37,433 nucleotides of DNA from an uncultured Anaeromassilibacillus sp. (GCA_930987725.1 CAKNKY010000021.1:1-37433); one strand, 5' to 3'. Shown: positions 15,303 through 24,798, counted from the first letter of the stretch. Notes: a model not told the origin generated them from the letters alone. A program made the numbers and translations.

Positions 15303-16802
15303 ATGGAGAAAAAATACGTCGTTGCGCTCGATGAGGGCACCACGAGCTGCCGGTGTATCGTGTTTGACCGCGAGCAGGATATCGTCTCGATCGCGCAGCG
15401 GGAGTTCCCGCAGATTTACCCGCGGCCCGGCTGGGTGGAGCACAACGCCACGGATATCTATGTCGCGCAGCTCGGCGTCCTCATGGAGGCGCTCGCGCGG
15501 CTGAACCTGCGCGGATCGGAGATCGCCGCCATCGGCGTCACGAACCAGCGCGAAACGGTTGTGGCGTGGGACCGCGAGACGGGCCTGCCGGTGTGCAACG
15601 CCATCGTGTGGCAGTGCCGCCGCACGGCGGACGCGTGCGAAGCGCTTCTGCAGGACGAGGCACTCGTGGAGAAGATCCGCGCCAAGACCGGCCTGCTGGT
15701 GGACGCATATTTTTCCGCCACGAAATTGCGCTGGATTCTGGACAACGTGCCCGGCGCGCGTGAAAAGGCGGAATCCGGGCGGCTGCTGGCCGGCACAATC
15801 GATTCCTGGCTCATCTGGAAGCTCACCGACGGCCGCGCCTTCGTCACGGATGTGACGAACGCCTCGCGCACAATGCTGTTCAACATCCACACGATGCAGT
15901 GGGATGAGGAGCTGCTCGAGCTGTTCGGCATCCCATCGTCGATCCTGCCGGAGGTGCGCAGCTGCTCGGAGATTTACGGCACGATGGGCCTCGCCGGAGC
16001 GCAGGTGCCGATCTGCGGCCTCGCGGGCGATCAGCAGGCGGCGCTCTTCGGCCAGACATGCTTCGAAAAGGGTGATGTAAAGAACACCTACGGCACCGGC
16101 AACTTCATCCTCATGAACACGGGCGAGACGCCGGTGGAGAGCCGCAACGGCCTGCTCACCACCGTGGCCTGCCGGCTGGGCAGCCGCACGACGTATGCCC
16201 TGGAGGGCAGCGTGTTCGTGGGCGGCGCGGTGCTGCAGTGGCTGCGCGACGAGATGCGCTTTTACAAGGATTCCCCCGACGCCGATTATTTCGGCGGCCG
16301 CGTGAAGGATTCCGGCGGCGTCGTGTTCGTGCCGGCGTTCACCGGCCTGGGCGCGCCGCACTGGGACATGCGCGCCCGCGGCACGCTCTTCGGCCTCACG
16401 CGCGGCACCACGCGCAACCATATCATCCGCGCGGCGCTGGAAGCCATCGCCTACCAGTCGAAAGATGTCATCGACGCCATGGCGGCCGACACCGGCCTGC
16501 CGATCCCGGAGATCAAGGTAGACGGCGGCGCGAGCGTGAGCGACATCATTATGCAGTTCCAGGCGGACATCACGGGCAAGCGGCTGCGCAGGCCCATCGT
16601 GCGCGAGACGACGGCGCTCGGCGCGGCGTATCTGGCCGGGCTGGCCGTCGGCTTCTGGCGCTCGCTCGACGAGGTGCGCGATCACTGGACGATCGATCGC
16701 GTCTATGAGCCCTCCATGACGCCGGAGCAGCGCGAGGAGTCGCTGCGCCTCTGGAAGGCCGCCGTGTGGTGCGCCCGGGAGTTCGGCCGCTGCACCGAAT
16801 AA
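15303..16802 (+). CDS. glpK: Glycerol kinase
   Basis: The 499-residue FGGY-family kinase phosphorylates glycerol to sn-glycerol 3-phosphate with ATP. The N-terminal phosphate-binding motif reads [10 protein letters not shown] (8-17), with Glu where many kinases have Gln. Further landmarks are TNQRET, the glycerol-binding [50 protein letters not shown] and the C-terminal [19 protein letters not shown]. Length is normal for the family. The ATG at 15303 follows AGAGG; an upstream in-frame ATG at 15216 would lie before the promoter. It is flanked by its own promoter and a strong terminator, and no glpF, glpD or regulator is nearby, so it is probably a single-gene unit. Its product also serves pgsA. 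Confidence 0.96.
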   Translation: MEKKYVVALDEGTTSCRCIVFDREQDIVSIAQREFPQIYPRPGWVEHNATDIYVAQLGVLMEALARLNLRGSEIAAIGVTNQRETVVAWDRETGLPVCNAIVWQCRRTADACEALLQDEALVEKIRAKTGLLVDAYFSATKLRWILDNVPGAREKAESGRLLAGTIDSWLIWKLTDGRAFVTDVTNASRTMLFNIHTMQWDEELLELFGIPSSILPEVRSCSEIYGTMGLAGAQVPICGLAGDQQAALFGQTCFEKGDVKNTYGTGNFILMNTGETPVESRNGLLTTVACRLGSRTTYALEGSVFVGGAVLQWLRDEMRFYKDSPDADYFGGRVKDSGGVVFVPAFTGLGAPHWDMRARGTLFGLTRGTTRNHIIRAALEAIAYQSKDVIDAMAADTGLPIPEIKVDGGASVSDIIMQFQADITGKRLRRPIVRETTALGAAYLAGLAVGFWRSLDEVRDHWTIDRVYEPSMTPEQREESLRLWKAAVWCAREFGRCTE

Positions 16803-16820
16803 CCATGCAAAGAAGAAAAC

Positions 16821-16868
16821 AGCAGGAGCCGCGGGCGCACAGCGTGCCCGCAGCTCCTGCTGTTTTTC
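16821..16868. terminator. Bidirectional terminator between glpK and the ddl-argS operon
   Basis: A long hairpin with arms AGCAGGAGC/GCTCCTGCT and an inner CGGGC-type stem lies between convergent genes. On the plus strand it is followed by GTTTTTCTG and on the minus strand by TTTTCTTCTTT, so it can end both transcripts. Confidence 0.88.
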
Positions 16869-16887
16869 TGTCTCCGTTCTGTTTTGC

Positions 16888-18075
16888 TCAGTAGAGCAGC
16901 GCGCCATACTTCGCGGCCACGGGCGACACCGCCTCCTCCTCGAGGGGGGAGGACGTGTCCACCAGCAGGCGACCCTGGAAATAGCGCAGCGCCGCCTCCA
17001 GCACCGGCACACTCTCCGTGTAAACGGCGATGGGCATCCGCGCCAGCGCGCCCAGGCCCGCCAGCAGCATGGCGTCGTCCATCGTCTCCACGCACACGAG
17101 CGCGGCCGTGGCCCCGCTGCGCTCCGCCTTGATGAGGTCGTCCGCCAGATGCATCGTGCAGGGCAGCGGCTCGCTCAGCTCAATGTCGTCGCCCAGGAAG
17201 AACGCTTCGAACGCCGAGGCCGCAGCGCGGCAGTCCGCCTCCGGGCCGGGCGTGGGGGCAGCCTCCGTCACAAAGGCGGCCGCCGCCTCGTCGTATTCCG
17301 GCCGCGCGCCGGAACCGGCCCCCAGCACGGCGGCCCCCAGTGCGGCGAGCGCGCCCTCCTGCCGGGCAAACATGGCAGGCGTGAGCGCGGGCGTCACCGG
17401 CAGCCGTGCCGCCAGCCGCGCCTGCGCGTGCGGGAACGATTCCCGCAGCAGCTCCTCCGCCGTCTCAAAGGGCACGCCGTCCACGCCCACGGCCGGGACG
17501 CCCATGGCCTGCAGCACAATCAGCGACGTGAGGAACGAGGGCCCATCCCCCGGCGAGGCCGGCGGCGTCACCGTGGCGCACACCGGCAGGCCGGAACGGC
17601 GGGCGGCCAGCACGGCGGCGCGCATGTCGGCCAGCGAGGCAAGCCGCTCCGCCAGCAAAAACGACGCGCCCCCGCGCTGCAGAGCCCGCACCTGCGCGCG
17701 GTACGCGTGATAGATCGCATCGAAGCTCTCAGGGTTTTCCGGGTCAAAGGCCAACCCCGTCGGCCCCAGCCGCCCGCCCACGGGCAGGGGGCCAACCGCC
17801 TCCGCGCCCAGACGCGCCAGCCCCTCGTTCAGCTCGTCCGCGCGCGGGGAAAGATCCCAGGCCGCGAGCGCAGGCGCGTTGGCGCGCAGCGTGGGCAGCA
17901 GCAGGCCGTGCACGCCGGCATCCGCAAAGCGGCGCGCCTGCTCCTGCAGAAACGCCGGGTGGGCAAGCGCCCAGGCGGCGGGGGATTCCCCCCACGCCAT
18001 CCCGGCGCCGTACATCTGCGAGGCGGAAGGCCCGTCCGCCAAAAAGAAGGGCGAAAACGGATCGGTCCTATCCAT
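16888..18075 (-). CDS. MetH-like protein lacking the zinc cysteines (degenerate homocysteine methyltransferase)
   Basis: The 395-residue protein follows the layout of the first part of cobalamin-dependent methionine synthase. Residues 10-70 (FFLADG, GESPAAWALAHPAFLQEQARRFADAG) match the start of the homocysteine S-methyltransferase barrel. Residues about 355-395 (VLEAALRYFQGRLLVDTSS, AAKYGALLY) match a strand-helix unit of the pterin-binding barrel, then the protein stops. The three Zn-binding Cys are absent: GVDG (197-200) stands where GINC is expected and GAGSGARP (252-259) where GGCCGTTP is expected. Methyl transfer to homocysteine is therefore unlikely. The frame is intact, with ATG in a TGATG junction with the argS stop and a GGAG site. 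It could be a repurposed binding protein or a decaying gene. Confidence 0.65.
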   Translation of the reverse strand: MDRTDPFSPFFLADGPSASQMYGAGMAWGESPAAWALAHPAFLQEQARRFADAGVHGLLLPTLRANAPALAAWDLSPRADELNEGLARLGAEAVGPLPVGGRLGPTGLAFDPENPESFDAIYHAYRAQVRALQRGGASFLLAERLASLADMRAAVLAARRSGLPVCATVTPPASPGDGPSFLTSLIVLQAMGVPAVGVDGVPFETAEELLRESFPHAQARLAARLPVTPALTPAMFARQEGALAALGAAVLGAGSGARPEYDEAAAAFVTEAAPTPGPEADCRAAASAFEAFFLGDDIELSEPLPCTMHLADDLIKAERSGATAALVCVETMDDAMLLAGLGALARMPIAVYTESVPVLEAALRYFQGRLLVDTSSPLEEEAVSPVAAKYGALLY

Positions 18076-19766
18076 CACATGCGCTCCGGCGCCGTAATCT
18101 TGAACATGCACAGCACGTTGCGCAGCACGATCCGCACGGCGGAGCAGAGGGCAAGGCGTGCATGGGCCAGGGAATCTTCCTCCCCGCCGATGCGGCAGGC
18201 GTTGTAGAAGCTGTGGAACAGCGTCGCCAGCGTGATGACGTAGTGTGTGATGCGCGCCGGGTCATAGGCGCGGGCGGCGGCCACGATCTCGTCGGTGAAC
18301 ATGGCGAGGTGGCGCATCAGCTCCACTTCCTCCGGCGTGCGCAGCAGGGCGAGCTCCTCGTCCGTGCAGGGGCGCAGCGTGAGGCCCTCCCCGGCGAGCT
18401 TCTGCAGCAGGCTGCAGATGCGGGCGTGGGCGTACTGCACATAGTAGACGGGGTTCTGCGAATCCTGCTGCACGGCAAGGTCGAGGTCGAAGTCCATCTG
18501 CGAATTCGCCTCGCGCATGTTGAACAGGAAGCGCGCCGCGTCGATCGGCACCTCGTCGAGCAGGTCGGCGAGCTGGATCGCTTTGCCGCTGCGCTTGCTC
18601 ATGCGCACCACCTCGCCGTCGCGCACGAGGCGCACGAGCTGGATGAGCACCACGTCAAGCTTCGAGCCGTCCAGGCCGATGGCGTCCATCGCGCCCTTCA
18701 TGCGGGCCACATGGCCGTGGTGGTCCGCGCCCCACACGTCGATGCAGCGCGAGAAGCCGCGGTTGAACTTGTTGCGGTGATAAGCGATGTCGGCGGTGAA
18801 ATACGTCGGGTTGCCGTTCTGGCGCACGAGCACCTCGTCCTTCTCCGCGCCGAAGGATGTCGCGCGGTACCAGATCGCGCCCTCCTTCTCATAGGTGAGG
18901 CCCTTTTCCGTGAGCAGGTCCACCACGGCGCGCACCTCGCCGTCCTTGTGCAGGCCGCTCTCGAGGAACCAGCGGTCGTATACGATGCGGTATTTCTTCA
19001 GGTCGTTCTGCATCCGGGCGATGTTCTTCGGCAGCGCGTAGGCCACGAGGGCGGCGCGGCGCTCCTCCTCCGGCACTTCGAGCAGCTTGTCCCCGAACTC
19101 GTCGGCGTAGTGCTGCGCATGCTCGCGGATGTCGTCGCCGTGGTAGCCGTCCTCCGGGAAGGGTACATTGTCCTCGCCCCTGAAGATCTGCAGGTAGCGC
19201 GCCTCGAGCGAAACGCCGAACTTCTCAATCTGGTTGCCGGCGTCGTTCACGTAAAACTCGCGCCACACATCGTAGCCCGCCGCCTCGAGCACGGCAGCCA
19301 GGCAGTCGCCCAGCGCGCCGCCGCGGGCGTTGCCCATGTGCATCGGCCCGGTGGGATTGGCGGACACGAACTCCACCATGATCTTCTCTCCCTTGCCGTA
19401 ATCGCTTCGGCCGTAGGCTTCGCCCTCCTTCTCCACGTCGCGCAGCACGTCGGCATAGAAGCGCGGGGAGAGGAAGAAGTTCAGGAAGCCGGGCCCCGCG
19501 ATCTCACAGCGGGTAAAATACGTGCCGGAGAGATCCAGCTTCGCCTCGATGGCCTCGGCAATCTTGCGCGGGGCCATGCGGTAGGCGCGCGCGCCGGCCA
19601 TGGCCGCGTTGCAGGCCCAATCGCCGTGGCTGTGATCGGCCGGGATCTCAAGCGAGAAGGCCGGCGGCTCCGCCTGGGGCAGGGCGCCCTCCGCGGAAGC
19701 GGCGCGCATCGCAGCCTCAATGGCCGCCCGCAGTTCGCCCGTTGCTTTTTGTACCAGTTTCGACAT
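18075..19766 (-). CDS. argS: Arginyl-tRNA synthetase
   Basis: The 563-residue class I synthetase charges tRNA-Arg. The N-terminal tRNA-binding Add1 domain covers about 1-105. The Rossmann core starts with VEFVSANPTGPMHMGNARG, where HMGN (143-146) is the HIGH-type motif, and continues with FYVNDAGNQIEKFG. The KMSKS-type loop reads MSKRSG (389-394). The C-terminal anticodon-binding helices contain the DALRY-like YVQYAHARICS. Length matches the family. The ATG lies 9 bases after the DUF1934 stop, so the two are in one operon, as in B. subtilis ywiB-argS. The stop overlaps the next ATG by one base. Confidence 0.97.
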   Translation of the reverse strand: MSKLVQKATGELRAAIEAAMRAASAEGALPQAEPPAFSLEIPADHSHGDWACNAAMAGARAYRMAPRKIAEAIEAKLDLSGTYFTRCEIAGPGFLNFFLSPRFYADVLRDVEKEGEAYGRSDYGKGEKIMVEFVSANPTGPMHMGNARGGALGDCLAAVLEAAGYDVWREFYVNDAGNQIEKFGVSLEARYLQIFRGEDNVPFPEDGYHGDDIREHAQHYADEFGDKLLEVPEEERRAALVAYALPKNIARMQNDLKKYRIVYDRWFLESGLHKDGEVRAVVDLLTEKGLTYEKEGAIWYRATSFGAEKDEVLVRQNGNPTYFTADIAYHRNKFNRGFSRCIDVWGADHHGHVARMKGAMDAIGLDGSKLDVVLIQLVRLVRDGEVVRMSKRSGKAIQLADLLDEVPIDAARFLFNMREANSQMDFDLDLAVQQDSQNPVYYVQYAHARICSLLQKLAGEGLTLRPCTDEELALLRTPEEVELMRHLAMFTDEIVAAARAYDPARITHYVITLATLFHSFYNACRIGGEEDSLAHARLALCSAVRIVLRNVLCMFKITAPERM

Positions 19767-19775
19767 GGTGTATGT

Positions 19776-20222
19776 TCACGCCTTTCCGTTTTTTTCGCCC
19801 GTCTCACGGACGGTGACAACGACTTCGTTGACGCTTGCCAGGGCAGAGTTCACATCGAGCGTGTAGCGCACCGAAAAGCGGCCGCCGCCCTCGCCCAGCT
19901 CGTCCGTCATCTCGTGGGTGTAGACACCCACCGTCATCGGGCCGTAGCCCGTATCATAGCGGCAGAGGTGGCGCTTGCCGCGCTCGAGCACCAGGTGCGT
20001 TTCGTCGCCCCCGGAGCGCAGCAGCGTGACGCAGTCCTTCTCCACCTTGAGCACGGAGGTGCGCCCGCGGGAGGCGGGCTCCCCCTCCTCATATTCGCGA
20101 TACATGATATACCGCTTGCCGTTCTTGATGGTGTATTGGCCGAAGGTGGTCAGCTCCACCTCCTCCGGCTGGCCGTCCACAATCTGGCGGCCCAGAATGG
20201 AAATCCTGTAATTTTCCTGCAT
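19776..20222 (-). CDS. DUF1934 protein (YwiB-like lipocalin fold)
   Basis: The 148-residue protein matches the DUF1934/YwiB family of Firmicutes, small beta-barrel proteins with a calycin-like fold and no known role. Seen are alternating polar/hydrophobic strands (YRISILGRQIVDG, VELTTFGQYTIKNGKRYIMYREYEE, GRTSVLKVEKDCVTLLR, VGVYTHEMTDELGEGGG, FSVRYTLDVN). The ATG at 20222 has an AGGAGG site 7-8 bases upstream; the longer frame to 20369 is the shadow of murI. It directly precedes argS, the conserved order in Bacillus, which hints at a translation-linked but unproven role. Confidence 0.85.
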   Translation of the reverse strand: MQENYRISILGRQIVDGQPEEVELTTFGQYTIKNGKRYIMYREYEEGEPASRGRTSVLKVEKDCVTLLRSGGDETHLVLERGKRHLCRYDTGYGPMTVGVYTHEMTDELGEGGGRFSVRYTLDVNSALASVNEVVVTVRETGEKNGKA

Positions 20223-20268
20223 GGTGCAACCTCCTGCGCGGCCCGTGCGTCCCGCCGGGCCGCCCCCT

Positions 20269-21105
20269 TCACCGGTCTTCGGCGCCGGCGCAGGGGAAGT
20301 TTTCAATGTCGATGTGCTCCACGCTGCCCTCCAGGCTCTCGCCCAGCAGAGTCTGCGCGATGGAGGCAAAGCCCTCCGTGCGGTCGCTCACGAAGAAGCG
20401 GCGGCCGCCCTCCTGCCCGGCGGGCGCTTCCAGCCCGTGCTCCTGCAGGAACCGGCGGCAGGCCAGCGCCGTCTCGCGCCCGGAATCGATGAGCGCCACA
20501 CCGGGGCCCATCACCTGCGCCACCACCGGCAGAAGCAGCGGGTAGTGCGTGCAGCCGAGAATCAGGGTGTCCACGTCCGCCTCGCGCAACGGCGCAAGAT
20601 ACCGCTCCGCCGTCAGCCGCGGGATGGGGTCATCCGGGGCAAAGAAGCCGTTCTCCACAAGCGGCACAAAGAGCGGGCAGTCGCGGTCGAACACCTGGAA
20701 GGCGGGGTCGATGGCGGCGAGCGCCCGGCGGTAGGAGCCGGAGCGGATGGTGGCCGTGGTGCCGATGACGCCGATGCGACCCGTGCGCGTGGCGGCCGCC
20801 GCGGCCTGCGCCGTGGGGCCGAGCACGCCCAGGAAGGGCACCGGCAGCTCCTGGCCGAGGTCCGCCGCCACGGAGCTCACGGTGCCGCAGGCGGCCACGA
20901 TCATCTTCACATCCTGCGAGAGCAGGAAGGCCGCGTCCTGGCGCGCATAGCGCCGGATCGTCCCGCGGCTGCGGGAGCCGTATGGCACGCGGCCCGTGTC
21001 GCCGAAGTAGACAATCCGCTCCTCCGGCATGCAGGCCGTGAGCTGTCGCACGGCCGTGAGGCCGCCCAGGCCGGAATCGAACACGCCGACTGGCCTCGTA
21101 TCCAT
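20269..21105 (-). CDS. murI: Glutamate racemase
   Basis: The 278-residue cofactor-independent enzyme supplies D-glutamate for peptidoglycan. Family motifs are GVFDSGLGGLT (7-17), YFGDTGRVPYGSRS (33-46), the first catalytic Cys C73 in AACGTVSS and the second C185 in LGCTHYPLL. The residue after C73 is Gly where most racemases have Asn (ACNTAS), a position that helps bind the substrate carboxylate. Both thiols are kept, so racemase activity is still likely. The ATG at 21105 follows GAGGAGG at 7 bases. It is 16 bases after the ddl stop, a logical pair of cell-wall D-amino-acid genes. Confidence 0.93.
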   Translation of the reverse strand: MDTRPVGVFDSGLGGLTAVRQLTACMPEERIVYFGDTGRVPYGSRSRGTIRRYARQDAAFLLSQDVKMIVAACGTVSSVAADLGQELPVPFLGVLGPTAQAAAAATRTGRIGVIGTTATIRSGSYRRALAAIDPAFQVFDRDCPLFVPLVENGFFAPDDPIPRLTAERYLAPLREADVDTLILGCTHYPLLLPVVAQVMGPGVALIDSGRETALACRRFLQEHGLEAPAGQEGGRRFFVSDRTEGFASIAQTLLGESLEGSVEHIDIENFPCAGAEDR

Positions 21106-21121
21106 GGAGCAGCCTCCTCTC

Positions 21122-22186
21122 TCAGCGTTCCAGCGCCAGGGCAATCAGCCGGTCGAGCAGCGCGGTGCACGGCAGGCCGCAGGCCTCCCAGAGCTTGGGA
21201 TACATGCTGATCGACGTGAAGCCCGGCAATGTGTTGAGCTCGTTCAGAATCACTTCCGAGCCGCCGCGCACGAAGAAGTCCACGCGCGCCAGCCCCTCGC
21301 AGCCCAGCAGGCGGTAGGCGCGGCACGCCGTGCGGCGCACCTCCTCCGCCGTTTCCGGCGAGAGACGCGCCGGGATGAAGAGCTGCGACGTGCCGGAGAT
21401 GTATTTGTCGTCGTAGTCATAGAACTCGGCGGAAGCGCCGATCTCGCCCACGAGGGCGGCCTCCGGCTTTTCGTTGCCGAGCACGGCGCACTCCACCTCC
21501 TGGCCGTCGATGAATTCCTCGATCACGACGCGCCAGTCCTCGTGCGCGGCCTTTGCCACGGCGCCGTCCAGCTCCTCGGCGCGCGTGACCTTGCTCACGC
21601 CCACGGAGGACCCGGCGTTGGCCGGCTTCACGAACACCGGGTAGCCGCCCAGCTCGGAGACGATGCGCTCCCGCACCTGGTCGGCCTGGCTCTCGTAATC
21701 GGAGGCGTAGAACCAAAGGTACTTCGCCTGGCCGATGCCGGCGGCGGCGAGCAGCGTATGCGACACCGCCTTATCCATGCACACGGCGGAGGCCAGCGCG
21801 GCGCAGCCCACATAGGGGATACCGGCCAGCTGCAGCAGGCCCTGCACCGTGCCGTCCTCGCCGTTCTTTCCGTGCAGCGCCGGGATCACCACGTCCACGC
21901 GCACGCAGGCGGCCGCGCCGCTCTCCTGCGGCAGCACCAGGCCGTGCACGCCCCTGTCCGGCGAAAGGAACGCCTGGCGGTTGCCGGGGTCGTTCTCCCA
22001 CGACCCGTTTTCAATCGATTCCGGGGAGGCGGGCGTCAAAAACCAGCGGCCGCTCTTCGTGATGCCCACGGCCATCGTGTCATATGCTTCGGGGGAAAGG
22101 TTCCGCAGAATGGTGGCGGCGGAAAGCCGCGAGATCTCATGCTCGGAGGAGCAGCCCCCGAACAGCACGGCAACGGTTTGTTTCAT
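21122..22186 (-). CDS. ddl: D-alanine--D-alanine ligase
   Basis: The 354-residue ATP-grasp enzyme joins two D-alanines for the peptidoglycan stem peptide. It shows FGGCSSEHEIS (9-19), LHGKNGEDGTVQGLLQLAGIPYVG (104-127), CMDKA, the ATP-grasp segment PVFVKPANAGSSVGVSKV (183-200), EEFIDGQEVECAVL and ELNTLPGFT near the end. In the omega loop the YDYDDKY segment keeps K261 and Y262; this Tyr is typical of D-Ala-D-Ala enzymes and is Phe in D-lactate-making ligases of intrinsically vancomycin-resistant bacteria. Normal vancomycin-sensitive precursors are therefore expected. It is the first gene of the ddl-murI-DUF1934-argS operon. Confidence 0.96.
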   Translation of the reverse strand: MKQTVAVLFGGCSSEHEISRLSAATILRNLSPEAYDTMAVGITKSGRWFLTPASPESIENGSWENDPGNRQAFLSPDRGVHGLVLPQESGAAACVRVDVVIPALHGKNGEDGTVQGLLQLAGIPYVGCAALASAVCMDKAVSHTLLAAAGIGQAKYLWFYASDYESQADQVRERIVSELGGYPVFVKPANAGSSVGVSKVTRAEELDGAVAKAAHEDWRVVIEEFIDGQEVECAVLGNEKPEAALVGEIGASAEFYDYDDKYISGTSQLFIPARLSPETAEEVRRTACRAYRLLGCEGLARVDFFVRGGSEVILNELNTLPGFTSISMYPKLWEACGLPCTALLDRLIALALER

Positions 22187-22296
22187 CTCTATCAGGCTCC
22201 TTTAAGGCCGCGGACCGGCGGCCGGATCACTTTCATCCATATGCGTCTTTTCGCCGTGTCATGTGCGGCGCGCGGCGCTGCCGGATCAATCACTTA

Positions 22297-22325
22297 ATCA
22301 TATCACAAACAATCCCGTTTCGCAA
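22297..22325 (-). promoter_or_regulatory. Sigma-A promoter of the ddl-murI-argS operon
   Basis: Minus-strand TTGCGA (22320-22325) and TATGAT (22297-22302) are 17 bases apart, with TG one base before the -10 box. The leader is about 105 bases long; no attenuator was recognised in it. Confidence 0.75.
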
Positions 22326-22337
22326 TCGTTTGCGCGC

Positions 22338-22374
22338 AAAAACCCCCGCGGCGCCTTGCGGCCTTCCGCGGGGG
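22338..22374 (-). terminator. Intrinsic terminator of gpmI
   Basis: After the gpmI stop the minus strand has CCCCCGCGG and CCGCGGGGG arms around an internal loop, followed by TTTTTG. It closes the pgk-tpiA-gpmI operon just before the ddl promoter. Confidence 0.88.
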
Positions 22375-22401
22375 ATTGCGGCTGCTCTGTTCTGAGGGAG
22401 A

Positions 22402-23919
22402 TTACGCCTCGATGAGGCTCTTGCCCGTCATCTCGGCCGGCTGCGGCAGGCCGAGGATCTGCAGCATCGTGGGGGCGATGTCGGCCAGGCGGCCGCCCTC
22501 GCGCAGCTTGCAGTCATAGCCCACAACGCAGAACGGCACCGGGTTGGTGGTGTGCGCCGTGAACGGCGAGCCGTCGTCGTCCACCATGCGGTCGGCGTTG
22601 CCGTGGTCGGCGGTGATCAGCGTCACGCCGCCCTGCGCGGCAACGGCATCCGTCACGCGGCCGACGCACGTGTCGACGGCCTCCACGGCCTTCACGGCCG
22701 CCTCGAACACGCCGGTGTGGCCCACCATGTCGCAGTTGGCAAAGTTCAGGATGATCACGTCGTACTTGCCGCTCTCGATGGCAGCCACGAGCTTGTCCGT
22801 CACCTCATAGGCGCTCATCTCCGGCTGGAGATCGTACGTCGCCACCTTCGGGCTCTTCACGAGGATGCGGTCCTCGCCGTCATACTGCTTTTCCACGCCG
22901 CCGTTGAAGAAGAACGTCACATGGGCATACTTTTCCGTCTCGGCAATGCGCAGCTGCTTGAGGCCCTTCTGCGAAATGTACTCGCCGAAGGTGTTTTCCA
23001 GCGATTCCGGCTTGAAGGCCACCTGCACGTTCGGCATCGTGGCGTCATACTGCGTCATGCAAACGTACGTGAGCGGGAAGAAGCCGTTCTTCCGCTCGAA
23101 GCCGCTGAAATCCGGATCCACGAACGTGCGGGTGATCTCACGCGCGCGATCGGGGCGGAAGTTGTAGAAGATCACGGAGTCGTTCGCCTGGATCGGCGCG
23201 CCTTTCTCGCACACCACCGGAACGACAAACTCATCCGTCACATCGTTCGCATAGGAATCGGCCACGGCCTGCACCGGGTCGGCCGCCTGCACGCCCTCGC
23301 GGTACACCATGGCGCTGTAAGCTTTCTCCACGCGCTCCCAGCGGTTGTCGCGGTCCATCGCGTAGTAACGGCCCATCACGGTGGCGATCTCGCCCACGCC
23401 GATCTCCTTCATCTTCTCCGCGCACGCGGCCACGAAGTCCTTGCCGGAGGCCGGGGGCACATCGCGCCCGTCGAGAAGGGCGTGCACGTAAACCTTCGTG
23501 AGGCCGTGGCGCTTGGCCAGCTCGAGCAGGCCGTAAAGATGGGTGATGTGGCTGTGCACGCCGCCGTCGGAGAGCAGGCCGATGAGATGCAGCGCGGAGC
23601 CGTTCTTCTTCGCGTTCTCCACGGCGGAGAGGAAGGCTTCGTTCTCAAAGAAAGGCCCGTCCTCAATCGCCTTTGTGATGCGGGTCAGCTCCTGATACAC
23701 AATGCGGCCTGCGCCGATGTTCGTGTGGCCCACCTCGCTGTTGCCCATCTGGCCGTCCGGCAGGCCCACGTCGAGGCCGGAAGCGCCGATCTGCGTGATG
23801 GGGTTTGAGGCAAAGAGGCGGTCGAGGTTCGGCTTGTTCGCGGCGGCGATGGCGTTGCCCTCCTTCGGGGCGATGCCGAAGCCGTCGAGGATCATGAGAA
23901 GAAGCGGTTTATTCGCCAT
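22402..23919 (-). CDS. gpmI: 2,3-bisphosphoglycerate-independent phosphoglycerate mutase
   Basis: The 505-residue Mn-dependent enzyme of the alkaline phosphatase superfamily interconverts 3- and 2-phosphoglycerate in glycolysis. The first metal site is LMILDGFG (8-15), the phosphoserine nucleophile is S61 in [17 protein letters not shown], and later motifs include [44 protein letters not shown] and ITADHGNAD. Length is normal (about 510). The ATG at 23919 is preferred over one at 23928, which lies only 2 bases from the AGGAGG site; the chosen one is 10 bases away. It is the last gene of the glycolytic operon. Confidence 0.97.
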   Translation of the reverse strand: MANKPLLLMILDGFGIAPKEGNAIAAANKPNLDRLFASNPITQIGASGLDVGLPDGQMGNSEVGHTNIGAGRIVYQELTRITKAIEDGPFFENEAFLSAVENAKKNGSALHLIGLLSDGGVHSHITHLYGLLELAKRHGLTKVYVHALLDGRDVPPASGKDFVAACAEKMKEIGVGEIATVMGRYYAMDRDNRWERVEKAYSAMVYREGVQAADPVQAVADSYANDVTDEFVVPVVCEKGAPIQANDSVIFYNFRPDRAREITRTFVDPDFSGFERKNGFFPLTYVCMTQYDATMPNVQVAFKPESLENTFGEYISQKGLKQLRIAETEKYAHVTFFFNGGVEKQYDGEDRILVKSPKVATYDLQPEMSAYEVTDKLVAAIESGKYDVIILNFANCDMVGHTGVFEAAVKAVEAVDTCVGRVTDAVAAQGGVTLITADHGNADRMVDDDGSPFTAHTTNPVPFCVVGYDCKLREGGRLADIAPTMLQILGLPQPAEMTGKSLIEA

Positions 23920-23940
23920 AGGGATCATTCCTCCTGTTTC

Positions 23941-23978
23941 AAAAGAAAGAGGGGGCGCCGGGCGTACCCGGCGCCCCC
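23941..23978 (-). terminator. Strong hairpin between tpiA and gpmI
   Basis: A perfect 12-bp GC stem (23951-23962 with 23967-23978) closes a four-base loop that reads UACG in the transcript, a UNCG-type tetraloop. TCTTTCTTTT follows. No promoter fits between it and gpmI, so it is either a leaky terminator or an RNA stability element. Confidence 0.75.
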
Positions 23979-24003
23979 TCCGGTGTGAATGCCGGGCCGC
24001 GGT

Positions 24004-24771
24004 TCAGCGGGAAGCGGCCTTGACGATCGCGGCAAAGTCGGCCGGCTTCAGGGACGCGCCGCCGATGAGGCCGCCGTCCACGTCGGGCTGGTCGAGCAGC
24101 TCCTCGGCGTTCTTCGCGTTCATGGAGCCGCCATACTGGATCGTGAGGGCGTCGGCGTCCGCCTGGCTGTAAAGGCCGGTCACCGTCGCGCGGATGAGCG
24201 CGCAGACCTCGTTGGCCTGGGCGGCTGTGGCCGTCTTGCCGGTGCCGATGGCCCACACGGGCTCATAGGCGATGATGACGCGCTTGAGCTCCTCGGCGGA
24301 AACGCCCTGCAGGTCGATCTTCGTCTGCATGGCCACCACTTCGCCGGTGACGCCCTGCTCGCGCTGCTCCAGATATTCGCCCACGCAGAGGATGACGGTC
24401 AGGCCGCTGGCCAGGGCCGCCTTCACGCGCTTGTTCACGGTAACGTCCGTTTCGCCGAAATAGGTGCGGCGCTCGCTGTGGCCGATGATCACATAGGGCA
24501 CGTTCATGGCGGCGAGCATCGGGGCGGAAATCTCACCCGTGTAAGCGCCGGAAGGCTCCCAGTGGCAGTTCTCCGCGCCGATCTTCACGTTGCTGCCGGC
24601 CGCCGTCTCGAGCGCGGCGGACAGATCCACAAACGGCACGCATGCGACGACGTCGCAGTCCGCGTCCTTCACGAGCGGCAGAATGCCCTCGAGCAGTTCC
24701 TTTGCCTCGGCGGGCGTCTTGTTCATCTTCCAGTTGCCGGCAATCACGGCTTTTCTCAGTGCTTTGTTCAT
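24004..24771 (-). CDS. tpiA: Triosephosphate isomerase
   Basis: The 255-residue TIM-barrel enzyme interconverts dihydroxyacetone phosphate and glyceraldehyde 3-phosphate. Catalytic residues are K15 (AGNWKMN), H98 (IIGHSERR) and E170 (AYEPVWAIGTG), with the C-terminal phosphate-binding YGGSMN and DGGLIGGASL. The ATG at 24771 follows AAGGAG at 9 bases. It lies between pgk and gpmI in the usual operon order. Dihydroxyacetone phosphate can also arise from GlpK's product. Confidence 0.97.
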   Translation of the reverse strand: MNKALRKAVIAGNWKMNKTPAEAKELLEGILPLVKDADCDVVACVPFVDLSAALETAAGSNVKIGAENCHWEPSGAYTGEISAPMLAAMNVPYVIIGHSERRTYFGETDVTVNKRVKAALASGLTVILCVGEYLEQREQGVTGEVVAMQTKIDLQGVSAEELKRVIIAYEPVWAIGTGKTATAAQANEVCALIRATVTGLYSQADADALTIQYGGSMNAKNAEELLDQPDVDGGLIGGASLKPADFAAIVKAASR

Positions 24772-24798
24772 GGGGACACACTCCTTCTTTCTGCGGCC

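Noticed and set aside
15192..17012. 606-codon minus-strand frame opposite glpK
   Set aside because: glpK has all family motifs, a promoter and a terminator; the mirror frame shows none.
16888..18111. Longer start at 18111 for the MetH-like gene
   Set aside because: It would overlap argS by 36 bases, while the ATG at 18075 has a GGAG site and the usual TGATG stop-start junction.
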